Assembly (NCBI GenBank): GCA_047777475.1
Contig: JBKEET010000002.1
Span: 124,001 to 188,000 of the forward strand
Direction: 5' to 3'
Length of the DNA stretch: 64,000 bases
From: Sutterella sp047777475
GTDB lineage: Bacteria > Pseudomonadota > Gammaproteobacteria > Burkholderiales > Burkholderiaceae_F
Shown: positions 46,705 to 54,476 of the stretch, piece after piece
Numbering within the stretch: the stretch's first letter is position 1
How the letters are laid out: every line of letters starts with the position of its first letter
Translations under genes and position numbers: made by a program
The notes under the pieces: generated by a model
Database searches by the model: none
Told to the model about the DNA's origin: nothing
The model's input: only the letters and a program-made list of their open reading frames with translations

Positions 46705-46742
46705 AAAAGAGATCCGATAGCGATACCGGATCTCTTTTTTTT
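46705..46742. terminator. Terminator after rplT
   Basis: AGAGATCCG / CGGATCTCT nine-base stem with a ten-base loop, flanked by AAAAA upstream and eight T downstream, so it is bidirectional in form. Confidence 0.88.
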
Positions 46743-46759
46743 ACCTTCGAACTTCACTC

Positions 46760-46957
46760 TTGCCGAAAAGGCATGGTGTTGTAAAATAAGAAATTCGCCG
46801 TTTTCTGTGCGGCATGCTGCGTCGCTTTTGGAAAGCCGCCGGAGCCATGTTCTCCGGCTTTGCAAAAACGCCGCGGCAGACGCGGCGGCGTGCGAACAGC
46901 GGCCGGCTTCGGACGGCCGCTTTCTCCAACGAATCACTGTATCGGGACAAAAGAAAA
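46760..46957 (+). promoter_or_regulatory. pheST promoter and structured leader
   Basis: TTGCCG, 16-bp spacer, TAAAAT (46782-46787) is a good promoter. Three GC-rich inverted repeats follow: AAAGCC-(3-nt bulge)-GGAG/CTCCGGCTTT (46832-46861), CGCCGCG/CGCGGCG (46869-46887) and GCGGCCG/CGGCCGC followed by TTTCTCC (46899-46926). An upstream ATG (46814) is in frame with pheS without a stop and encodes scattered Phe residues, so it is not a typical pheM leader. No other gene is visible. Confidence 0.5.
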
Positions 46958-47974
46958 ATGCAGGATCTCTCCGAACTCGTCGAGTCGGCGCGGCAGGACT
47001 TCGCGAAAGCGCAGCTGCCCGCGGCGCTCGAAGATGCCAAGGCGAAATATGTGGGCAAGTCGGGCGCCCTCACGATGCTCATGAAGGAGCTCGGCAAGCT
47101 CGCCCCCGAGGAGCGCCGCGAGCGCGGCCGCGCCATCAACGAGGCCAAGGGCGCCGTCGAGGCGGCGCTCAATGCCCGCCGCGAGGAAATCGCGCAGGCG
47201 GCCATGAAGGCCAAGCTTGAGAGCGAGGCGATCGACGTCACGCTGCCGGGCCGCAAGCGCTCGGCGGGCGGCATTCATCCGGTGATCCGCACCTGGATGC
47301 GCTGCGAGGAGATTTTCCGCTCGGTGGGCTTCGACGTCGCCGACGGCCCCGAGATCGAAAGCGACTGGTTCAGCTTCACCGCGCTCAACAATCCGCCCAA
47401 CCATCCCGCCCGCTCGATGCAGGACACCTTCTACGTCGACCGCCAGGACGAGGAGGGCCGCCAGCTGCCGCTGAGGCCGCACACCTCGCCCATGCAGGTC
47501 CGTTACGCGCGCACGCACCAGGTGCCGATCAAGGTGATCGCCCCGGGCCGCACGTACCGCGTCGACTCCGACGCGACGCACTCCCCGATGTTCCATCAGA
47601 TCGAGGGCCTGTGGATCGACACCGACATCTCGTTCACGGACCTCAAGGGCGTCTACAGCGACTTCCTGCGCCGCTTCTTCGAAACGGACGATCTGATCGT
47701 CCGCTTCCGCCCGAGCTACTTCCCGTTCACCGAGCCTTCGGTCGAAGTGGACATGATGTTCACGAGCGGCCCGCGCAAGGGCCGCTGGCTCGAGATTTCG
47801 GGCGCCGGCGAGGTGCACCCCAACGTGGTGCGCAACTACGGGCTCGATCCCGAGAAGTACATGGGCTTCGCCTTCGGCTCGGGCCTCGAGCGCCTGACGA
47901 TGCTGCGCTACGGCATCGACGACCTGCGCCTGTTCTTCGACGGCGACCTGCGCTTCCTGCGCCAGTTCAACTGA
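46958..47974 (+). CDS. pheS: Phenylalanyl-tRNA synthetase alpha subunit
   Basis: Catalytic subunit of the (alpha-beta)2 enzyme, 338 aa. N-terminal coiled coil (about 1-90), then the class II core with GIHPVIRTWMRCEEIF, FDVADGPEIESDWF, HTSPMQVRYAR, FHQIEGLWID and the motif 3 GFAFGSGLERLTML. The ATG was chosen for the family-typical MQDLSELV opening, behind GACAAAAGAAAA; an upstream in-frame ATG would add 48 arginine-rich residues encoded in the hairpin region. pheT follows 36 bp later. Confidence 0.97.
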   Translation: MQDLSELVESARQDFAKAQLPAALEDAKAKYVGKSGALTMLMKELGKLAPEERRERGRAINEAKGAVEAALNARREEIAQAAMKAKLESEAIDVTLPGRKRSAGGIHPVIRTWMRCEEIFRSVGFDVADGPEIESDWFSFTALNNPPNHPARSMQDTFYVDRQDEEGRQLPLRPHTSPMQVRYARTHQVPIKVIAPGRTYRVDSDATHSPMFHQIEGLWIDTDISFTDLKGVYSDFLRRFFETDDLIVRFRPSYFPFTEPSVEVDMMFTSGPRKGRWLEISGAGEVHPNVVRNYGLDPEKYMGFAFGSGLERLTMLRYGIDDLRLFFDGDLRFLRQFN

Positions 47975-48010
47975 TGAGACGCTGCGAAAAATCGAGAGAA
48001 GGAACAAGAA

Positions 48011-50428
48011 ATGCTGTTTACTGAAGAGTGGCTGCGGGAGTACTGCAATCCGCAGCTCAATACGGAAGAGCTGGCCGAGAAACTGACGATGATCGGCCTT
48101 GAGGTCGAGGATGTGACGCGCATTGCGCCGCCGTTCAGCGGCGTCGTTGTCGCCAATGTGCTTTCCTGCCGCGCCCATGAGAATTCCGATCACCTGCATG
48201 TCTGCGAGGTCGACGCCGGCACCGGCGAGATCCTCCAGATCGTCTGCGGCGCCCCCAACGTGCGCGCCGGCATCAAGACCGCGTGCGCCCTGATCGGCGC
48301 CGAGCTGCCGGGCGGCATCAAGATCAAGAAGTCGAAGCTGCGCGGCGTGGCTTCGTTCGGCATGCTCTGCTCGGCCCGGGAGCTCGGCATCAACGAGGAC
48401 CATTCGGGCATCTGGATCCTGCCCGACGACGCTCCGGTGGGCGAGGACATCCGCAAGTACGCGAAGCTCGATGCGGCCCGCATCGAAGTGAAGCTCACGC
48501 CGAACCGCGGCGATGCGCTCTCGGTGCTCGGCGTGGCGCGCGACCTGCACGCCGCCACCGGCGCCCCGCTCAATGCGCCCGCCTTCCCGAAGGTCGAGCC
48601 CAACTGCCGCGACATCTTCCCCGTCGAAATCGAGGCGAAGGACCTCTGCGGCCGCTTCTCCGGCCGCGTGATCCGCGGCCTCAACCCCAACGCCGAGACG
48701 CCGCAGTGGATGCGCGACCGCCTCGAGCGCTGCGGCATGCGCCATATTTCCGCGCTCGTCGACATTTCCAACTACGTGCTGCTCGAGCTCGGCCGCCCGA
48801 CGCATTTCTACGATCTCAGCAAGATGAAGGGCGGCAAGCTCTCCGTGCGCTGGGCTCACCCGGGCGAGAAGGTCGAATTCCTCAACGGCCAGACCGTTGA
48901 GCTCACGCCCTGGTTCGGCGTCAACGCCGACGCCGAGAAGGTCTGCTGCGTGAGCGGCATCATGGGCGCCGAAGCCTGCGCCGTGAGCGATACGACGACG
49001 GATCTCTTCATCGAGTCCGCCTTCTGGCATCCGACCGCCATCCAGGGCCGCTGCCGCAAGCTCAACTTCTCGACCGATGCGGCTTACCGCTTCGAGCGCG
49101 GCGTCGACTACGGCACCACGGTCGATCATCTCGAATACATCACGAAGCTCGTGCTCGACATCTGCGGCACGCCCGACACGAAGGTGGGCCCGGTCGACGA
49201 CAACGTCGCCTCGCTGCCGCAGCGCGCGCCCGTCAGGATGCGCGTTGCCCGCTGCGCCAAGGTCGTCGGCGTCGACATCCCCGTCGAGTCGATGAAGCAG
49301 AGCTTCGAGCGCCTCGGCTTCAAGTACGAGTTCGACGGCGAGACTTTCACGGTTGTGCCGCCCACCTACCGCTTCGACATCGAGATCGAGGAGGACCTCA
49401 TTGAGGAGGTCGCCCGCCTCTGGGGCTACGAGAACCTGCCCGACCGTCCGCCTCTGCAGCGCATCGCCATGCGGAGCCCGAAGGAGGGCCGCCGCGACGC
49501 GCACGCGCTGCGCCGCACGATGGCCGGCCTCGGCTATCAGGAGCTCATCAACTTCTCGTTCGTGCCCGAAGCCTGGGAAAAGGATTTCGCCGCGAACAGC
49601 GCCCCGATCCGCCTGCTGAACCCGATCGCCTCGCAGCTTTCGGTGATGCGCACGCAGCTGATCGGCGGCCTTGTCGACAAGCTCAAGTACAACCTCAACC
49701 GCAAGGCCGAGCGCGTCCGCATCTTCGAGGTGGGCCGCGTTTTCTACCCGGATCCGTCCGTCAACGACGGCCCCTGGTCCGTGAAGGGCGTGCGCCAGCC
49801 GGTGCATATCGGCGGCCTCGCCTACGGCACGGCGCTTGACCCGCAGTGGGGCGTGCCCGCCCGCGGCGTCGATTTCTATGACGTCAAGGGCGATGTGGAG
49901 CGCCTCGTTGCGCCGCTCAAGGCGCGCTTCGAGAAGGCCGAGATCCCCGGTCTGCATCCGGGCCGCAGCGCCCGCATCGTCATCGGCGAGAATACGGTTG
50001 GCTTCATCGGCGAGCTGCATCCGCAGGCCGTGCACGACTACAGCCTCCCGAAGGCCCCCGTGGTCTTCGAGCTTGACGTAGAATCGCTGCTCGCGCTGCC
50101 GGTGCCCTCTTACGAGCCGCTCAGCAAGCAGCAGGTCCAGCGCCGCGACATTGCCGTCGTGGTGCCCGCCGGCACCGAAGTGCAGAAGCTCTTCGACGCC
50201 GTGAGCGAGGCCAAGGCCACCGACAGGCGGCTTGACGCCCTGCAGAGCTTCAAGCTCTTTGACCTCTATCGTCCGAAGGAAGGCGAGGCCGCCGACGAGA
50301 AGTCGCTGGCCTTCTCCGTGGAGCTGCTTTCTCAGGGCGAGGAAGCGCTCAGCGACGAGCAGGCCGATGCCGTGATGCACGCCCTGCTTGAGGTCCTTGA
50401 AGGCGCCGGCGCCAAGCTGCGCGCGTAA
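48011..50428 (+). CDS. pheT: Phenylalanyl-tRNA synthetase beta subunit
   Basis: 805-aa partner of PheS that binds tRNA and edits Tyr-tRNA. N-terminal EMAP/tRNA-binding OB-fold domain (about 40-150: VVVANVLSCRAHENSDHLHV), B3/B4 editing region (FSGRVIRGLNPNAETPQWMRDRLERCG), B5 (NRGDALSVLGVARDL and later KLNFSTDAAYRFERGVD) and a C-terminal ferredoxin-fold anticodon-binding domain (PLSKQQVQRRDIAVVV). An AGAAGGAAC ribosome-binding site precedes it. Followed 34 bp later by ihfA, the classical order. Confidence 0.97.
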   Translation: MLFTEEWLREYCNPQLNTEELAEKLTMIGLEVEDVTRIAPPFSGVVVANVLSCRAHENSDHLHVCEVDAGTGEILQIVCGAPNVRAGIKTACALIGAELPGGIKIKKSKLRGVASFGMLCSARELGINEDHSGIWILPDDAPVGEDIRKYAKLDAARIEVKLTPNRGDALSVLGVARDLHAATGAPLNAPAFPKVEPNCRDIFPVEIEAKDLCGRFSGRVIRGLNPNAETPQWMRDRLERCGMRHISALVDISNYVLLELGRPTHFYDLSKMKGGKLSVRWAHPGEKVEFLNGQTVELTPWFGVNADAEKVCCVSGIMGAEACAVSDTTTDLFIESAFWHPTAIQGRCRKLNFSTDAAYRFERGVDYGTTVDHLEYITKLVLDICGTPDTKVGPVDDNVASLPQRAPVRMRVARCAKVVGVDIPVESMKQSFERLGFKYEFDGETFTVVPPTYRFDIEIEEDLIEEVARLWGYENLPDRPPLQRIAMRSPKEGRRDAHALRRTMAGLGYQELINFSFVPEAWEKDFAANSAPIRLLNPIASQLSVMRTQLIGGLVDKLKYNLNRKAERVRIFEVGRVFYPDPSVNDGPWSVKGVRQPVHIGGLAYGTALDPQWGVPARGVDFYDVKGDVERLVAPLKARFEKAEIPGLHPGRSARIVIGENTVGFIGELHPQAVHDYSLPKAPVVFELDVESLLALPVPSYEPLSKQQVQRRDIAVVVPAGTEVQKLFDAVSEAKATDRRLDALQSFKLFDLYRPKEGEAADEKSLAFSVELLSQGEEALSDEQADAVMHALLEVLEGAGAKLRA

Positions 50429-50462
50429 AGCACCGTTTTTTACCGAAAGACAAAAGAAAGAA

Positions 50463-50801
50463 ATGAACGAAAAACAAAACGAAGAAGCCGTGACCGGCAT
50501 GACGGTCAACAAGGCTGCCCTCGCCGAAGTGATTTACGAAAAGCACAACATTGACCGCCAGAGCGGCAAGCAGTTCGTCGATCGCTTCTTTGAACTCATT
50601 GTCGAGCACCTCAAGAAGGGCGACGTCGTGAAGCTTCCCGGCCTCGGCAACTTCTCGATCCGCGACAAGCGCGCCCGTCCGGGCCGCAACCTCAAGACGG
50701 GAACTGCTGTCGAGATCAGCGAGCGCCGCGTCGTGAATTTCCATCCCTCGGGCACGCTCAATGCCCGCGTGACGGAAAATCTGATCAAGCCGGAAAAATA
50801 A
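50463..50801 (+). CDS. ihfA: Integration host factor alpha subunit
   Basis: DNA-bending subunit of IHF, 112 aa. HU/IHF fold with the arm signature FSIRDKRARPGRNLKTGTAVEI and the C-terminal VVNFHPSGTLNARV. It has a 12-residue N-terminal extension (MNEKQNEEAVTG) before the usual MTVNKAALAEVIYEK; the internal ATG at that point could be the true start. IHF would also be needed at the sigma-54/NtrC glnK promoter in this window. Confidence 0.95.
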   Translation: MNEKQNEEAVTGMTVNKAALAEVIYEKHNIDRQSGKQFVDRFFELIVEHLKKGDVVKLPGLGNFSIRDKRARPGRNLKTGTAVEISERRVVNFHPSGTLNARVTENLIKPEK

Positions 50802-50856
50802 TCCCGCAAACGCGGTATCTTTTGGACTTTGGCCCGGCTTCCTCGGGAACCGGGTC

Positions 50857-50862
50857 TATAAT
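50857..50862 (+). promoter_or_regulatory. -10 box of tRNA-Pro
   Basis: Perfect TATAAT 12 bases before the tRNA. No good -35 box at 16-18 bp was found. Confidence 0.5.
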
Positions 50863-50871
50863 CCAAAACTC

Positions 50872-50950
<79 letters not shown>

Positions 50951-51143
50951 AATCCAGGAGAGGAGGTAACGAAAGTTGCCTCCTTTTTCTTTTTTGGGTT
51001 AAAAGCACTGCCGCACAGCGCATTCCAATCCCTTTGAAAAGGCGGCTGGGCGGTGAGGCTTTGGATGGAAGCCGGCCTGGCATTTCTCGGAGGATTCTCT
51101 CCGCGCATTTGTTTCATAAAGCGGCCGGCCGGCAGCGCGGCCT

Positions 51144-51906
51144 CTACGGCTTGTGCTTTTTCGCTTCTTCCTCGATCTGCCTGTCGAAATCGGTTATGTA
51201 TTTCTGTGTCGGGTTGAAGATTCTGTATTCTTCGCCCGCCTTGCGGACGGCCTGCTTTTTGCTGATTTGACCGTTCCCCTGAAGGATCTCGTAATCGTTG
51301 AATTCCAGAAAGCGAATGACCGCTTCTGCCAGGCTTTCCATTGTGAAAGTCTGGTGCCTTTCAATTTTTCCTTCGATGTAATCGAAGAAGGCGCCGACGG
51401 AGCGTTCCAGGGTTCTGATCTGATCCTGCGACAGATAGTTCTTCGCCACCATGACGTCGGATTTGTAAATTCGGCCGTCCGGTGCATCGCCCCAGGTGCT
51501 CAGCCCCATGTGAGGCTTTGTATGATCGGCATGACTCCAAATAATCTCGGCGGCCGTCTGCCCGGTGATGGCATAGTGGAAAAGGTTTTGCACCCTTGAA
51601 AAAAACTTCCTTGTGACCGGGGAGCCTTTGTCGTAGTCAATGCTGCAGGCGATGAAGATATCGGTGAGCTGCCTCCAGAGCTGCGCTTCGCTTGCTCGAA
51701 TGGCGCGCACGCGCTGGAGCAGCTCTCGGAAATAGTCTTGGCCGAAAACTTTTTTCCCTTGCTTGAGCCGGTCGTCATCAAGGGCAAAGCCTTTGATGAT
51801 GTATTCCTTCAGAATTTTGGTAGCCCAGATTCTGAAGCGGGTTGCTTGACTGCTGTTGACTCTATAGCCGACGGCAATGATGGCGTCCAGGTTGTAAAAA
51901 AGAACA
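51144..51906 (-). pseudogene. rhuM: RhuM-family protein, C-terminal fragment split by an IS
   Basis: Encodes the larger part of a RhuM (virulence RhuM/Fic-associated DUF) protein: FYNLDAIIAVGYRVNSSQAT, RFRIWATKILKEYIIKGFAL, then DDDRLKQGKKVFGQDYFREL and a long helical C-terminus (GDAPDGRIYKSDVMVAKNYL). RhuM is known from Salmonella pathogenicity island 3 and many accessory regions, but its biochemistry is unresolved. The 5' part lies beyond the IS at 53249-53537. Removing the IS and one target copy joins VKRGVL directly to FYNLDA in frame, giving 347 aa. A fusion start inside the IS (MSNYLRAPTKFFTPSV) exists but is unlikely to make a functional protein. Confidence 0.9.
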
Positions 51907-53248
51907 GAGGGTGTAAAGAATTTTGTGGGCGCTCTGAGATAATTACTCAAAAAGGAGCCTCACATGAAGCGCAAACCTGATCCATTTGACAAGTATGCGG
52001 AACAGCTGCTGGAAGACATGAAAAAGTCCGGCAGGGAAATCAAATCCTCAGGCGAAGCCGAGGACATCATGGCCCATATGCTGGGCCGGCTGCTGACGAA
52101 AATGCTGGATGGCGAAATGACAAACCACCTCGGCTACGGCAAGGGCGAGGCCCGCCTTGGCGACAACGAACGCAACGGCCACAGTTCCAAAACCATGAAA
52201 TCCCCGAAGGTCGGCAACGTCAAAGTGGATGTGCCCCGGGACCGCAAGGGCCGCTTCCAGCCCAGGATTATTCCCAAGCACAAGCGGAACCTGGAAGGGT
52301 TCGACGAAAAGATTCTTGCCCTCTATGCCAGAGGCATGACAGTCCGTGAAATTCAAGGTTTTCTTTATGACGAGTACGGCATGGAAACCAGCGCCGAGTT
52401 CATCAGCGACGTGACGGACGCCATACTGCCGGAATTGGAAAAATGGCAGAACCGGCCCTTGAGCCCTGTCTATCCGGTGATTTTCTTTGATGCCATCAGA
52501 ATAAAAATCCGCGGCGATAACGGCATCGTGACGCCAAGAGCGGTCCATATTGCCCTTGGAATTGACACCGACGGGAAGAAAGACGTCCTCGGAATGTGGA
52601 TTGCGGAAAACGAAAGTGCCAAATACTGGCTGACGGTCTTCAACGAGCTGAAAAACCGCGGGGTGACCGATGTACTGATCGCCGTGACGGACGGCCTGAA
52701 AGGCATGAAGGAAGCCCTTGAAACCGCGTTTCCCAAAACGCTGCTGCAGACCTGCATCATCCACCTGATACGCAACAGCCTGAAGATGGTGAGCTACAAG
52801 GATTACAAGGCCGTTACGGCAGCCCTGAAGCCGATCTACAGGGCAGTCAATGCCGAGCAGGCCCGCCGGGCGCTTGACGATTTCAGCAGCTCGGATCTCG
52901 GGAAAAAATATCCTTACATTGCCAAGCAGTGGCTTGATGCCTGGGACCGTGTGATTCCCTTCTTTGATTTCTCGCCGAACGTCAGGCGGCTGATCTACAC
53001 GACCAACGCCATTGAAAGCCTGAACCGGGATCTCAGGAAAGCGGCTAAAACACGGGCGTCGTTTCCAACGGAAACCGCAGCGATGAAACTGCTTTATCTG
53101 GCCGTCAGAAAAGTGGAAAAGCGGTGGCTGAGGCCATCGCCGTATTGGAAGGCTGCCATATCGGAATTAGCCATTGAATTCGGCGACCGACTGACACCTT
53201 ACCTCGATTAAACTGGAAGGAGCCGCCCACAAAATTTTCCACACACTC
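51907..53248 (+). mobile_element. Intact IS256-family insertion sequence
   Basis: 1342 bp. The terminal inverted repeats start GAGGGTGTAAAGAATTTTGTG (left) and, read inward, GAGTGTGTGGAAAATTTTGT (right); 21 of the first 25 positions match, ending in GTGGGCG on both sides. It is flanked by a perfect 8-bp target duplication, AAAGAACA (51899-51906 and 53249-53256), the size expected for this family. It carries one complete transposase gene. The intact target repeat and clean host frame point to a recent insertion. Confidence 0.95.
51964..53211 (+). CDS. IS256-family transposase (DDE, Mutator type)
   Basis: 415-aa transposase. Typical landmarks: RNGHSSKTMKSPKVGNVKVD and VPRDRKGRFQPRIIPKHKR in the N-terminal DNA-binding part; YPVIFFDAIRIKIR with the first catalytic Asp; VLIAVTDGLKGMKEALETAF with the second; LQTCIIHLIRNSLK, a family signature; and TTNAIESLNRDLRKAA with the catalytic Glu. 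An AAAGGAGCC ribosome-binding site precedes the ATG. Length and motifs are complete, so it is probably active. Confidence 0.95.
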   Translation: MKRKPDPFDKYAEQLLEDMKKSGREIKSSGEAEDIMAHMLGRLLTKMLDGEMTNHLGYGKGEARLGDNERNGHSSKTMKSPKVGNVKVDVPRDRKGRFQPRIIPKHKRNLEGFDEKILALYARGMTVREIQGFLYDEYGMETSAEFISDVTDAILPELEKWQNRPLSPVYPVIFFDAIRIKIRGDNGIVTPRAVHIALGIDTDGKKDVLGMWIAENESAKYWLTVFNELKNRGVTDVLIAVTDGLKGMKEALETAFPKTLLQTCIIHLIRNSLKMVSYKDYKAVTAALKPIYRAVNAEQARRALDDFSSSDLGKKYPYIAKQWLDAWDRVIPFFDFSPNVRRLIYTTNAIESLNRDLRKAAKTRASFPTETAAMKLLYLAVRKVEKRWLRPSPYWKAAISELAIEFGDRLTPYLD

Positions 53249-53537
53249 AAAGAACACCGCGCTTTACCTGTCTGCCATGCTCTTCTCGAACTATTAAAAA
53301 TTCTTTAATAGTTGAATCCTTTGCAAGTTCGCCTTCTTTATAGATGTTTCCTAAATGAGTTGCGATGTTTGGGACCGTTGTTCCAAATAATTTCGCCATT
53401 TGCAGCTGAGTCAGCCACATAGTTTCATCGAAGAGAGTTACTTCGGTTTGAGGCCCGTTACCAATTTCGCCGTAAAGAACAACTGTTCGTGTTTCTGCTT
53501 CAATCCCTTTTCTGCTTTTGGATTCTGTGGGATCCAT
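53249..53537 (-). pseudogene. rhuM: RhuM-family protein, N-terminal fragment split by an IS
   Basis: Begins MDPTESKSRKGIEAETRTVV, then LYGEIGNGPQTEVTLFDETM and WLTQLQMAKLFGTTVPNIAT, which is the winged-helix-like start of RhuM proteins (usual form ETVWLTQ.QMAELF). The internal ATG behind GAGG was preferred to one eight codons upstream. The frame reads through the target copy and stops at once in the IS (TGA). Its continuation is the fragment at 51144-51906. Confidence 0.88.
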
Positions 53538-53561
53538 ACTGACCTCTTCAAAAGTAACCAC

Positions 53562-53824
53562 CCAAAGTCTTCAGCGTTAAGGACAGCGATGAGATTTCCC
53601 TATTGTACGGTACTGTTTTTTGGGAAAAACCTTTAATGTGTTATTGCTCGTCGAACTGCAAAATCTTTCGTTAAGGCGTCTTCTGAGAATCAATTTTTTG
53701 TCTGATTAATTTCCTAAACTCGCTCTACAAAAAAGGATGGCAGGGACATTACTGAAAAGGTCATGCGGCTTAAGCGTTAATGAGAAAATGATCGATGGAG
53801 AGGTCATAAAAGAGGTTAGTCATC
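53562..53824. other. AT-rich intergenic region upstream of rhuM
   Basis: 263 bp, clearly lower in GC than the flanking core genome. It should hold the rhuM promoter (minus strand) and that of the small plus-strand genes; no convincing consensus boxes. A 15-codon frame (MIDGEVIKEVSHHGA) behind GAGAAA overlaps the next gene's start, of doubtful meaning. Confidence 0.5.
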
Positions 53825-54055
53825 ATGGCGCCTGAAAAGGGCAGAGGCGAACCGCCGCATTTAAGCGCGAAAGGCGTGCGCATCTGGAAGAGCCCGCAGG
53901 GACAGAGTCTGCTGAGGAAGATGTTCAGCGGCAGGTCCATTGAGCCGCAGCTGACCGACGAGGACCGTCAGACCCTTGCGGCCCTGAAGGCCGCTCCGGC
54001 AGTTTCCGAAAGCGAGCCTTTTCAGCCCGTGCTTGAGGATGTGACGAAACGATGA
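53825..54055 (+). CDS. Small hypothetical protein, 76 aa
   Basis: I do not recognise this protein. It is hydrophilic and mixed-charge (MAPEKGRGEPPHLSAKGVRI ... LTDEDRQTLAALKAAP ... VLEDVTKR), with no signal peptide or membrane segment; residues 60-75 are acidic. An AGAGGTTAG ribosome-binding site candidate is present. Its stop overlaps the start of a second short frame (ATGA), which argues for real translation. It lies in the AT-richer accessory pocket between rhuM and a solitary IS end. Confidence 0.5.
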   Translation: MAPEKGRGEPPHLSAKGVRIWKSPQGQSLLRKMFSGRSIEPQLTDEDRQTLAALKAAPAVSESEPFQPVLEDVTKR

Positions 54056-54153
54056 GTTTCGCCAGCAGCATCTTCAAAGGTTCGGCTTTAGGCGGCGGGA
54101 TTGCTTGGATTATGCGAAGTATTCCGCCGGCAGTAGTAGCCGCAGCTCTTTAA
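54052..54153 (+). CDS. Tiny hydrophobic frame, 33 aa, ending at an IS remnant
   Basis: Reads MSFASSIFKGSALGGGIAWI followed by MRSIPPAVVAAAL and stop. It is hydrophobic and glycine-rich, perhaps one membrane-crossing segment. It overlaps the upstream gene by ATGA, and its stop codon is made by the first bases of a solitary IS end (TTTAACCGG), so it may be the truncated start of a longer membrane protein. No family recognised. Confidence 0.35.
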   Translation: MSFASSIFKGSALGGGIAWIMRSIPPAVVAAAL

Positions 54154-54190
54154 CCGGAAGGAGCCGGCCACAAAATTTTCCGCACACTCC
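54151..54190 (+). repeat. Solitary right end of a related IS256-family element
   Basis: TAACCGGAAGGAGCCGGCCA followed by CAAAATTTTCCGCACACTCC matches the right end of the intact IS (TAAACTGGAAGGAGCCGCCC then ACAAAATTTTCCACACACTC) with only a few differences. No transposase or left end is nearby, so this is the remnant of an older deletion or a solo end. Confidence 0.75.
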
Positions 54191-54476
54191 ATAAAGCAAA
54201 GCCCCGAAGGTTCGCACCAACGGGGCTTATGTGTGTCGCTGCGGCCGATAGCAAGATCAATTCCGCAGAGGCCTGTTCTAAGGATAGAAACGGGACTTTG
54301 CCCGATAAGCAAAAAACGCTCAGAGCGGGAGACAGCCAGAGTGTAGCCGAACTGTCAGGCTGCTGAGCCATTGTCGAGAAAAGAGCGCAGTTTTCCATTG
54401 AGCAGGCAGAACGAAAGGGCCGTGCGCGCTGTGACTCACAGTGCGCACGGCCTGTTTCGTTTGAGAGGAGAAAGCC
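54191..54476. other. Intergenic region downstream of amtB
   Basis: No gene visible. Contains AAGCCCCG/CGGGGCTT (54199-54228), which on the minus strand is followed by T-rich sequence and may be a terminator, and the large amtB terminator. Confidence 0.5.
54418..54452 (-). terminator. amtB terminator
   Basis: Near-perfect 35-bp palindrome: GGCCGTGCGC and GCGCACGGCC outer arms with an inner CTGTGA/CACAG stem, followed on the minus strand by CTTTCGTTCT. Confidence 0.7.

Noticed and set aside
46934..50512. A very long open frame antisense to pheS and pheT
   Set aside because: It mirrors the codon pattern of the true genes in high-GC DNA, has arginine/histidine/leucine-biased composition and no domain; pheS and pheT are unambiguous on the other strand.
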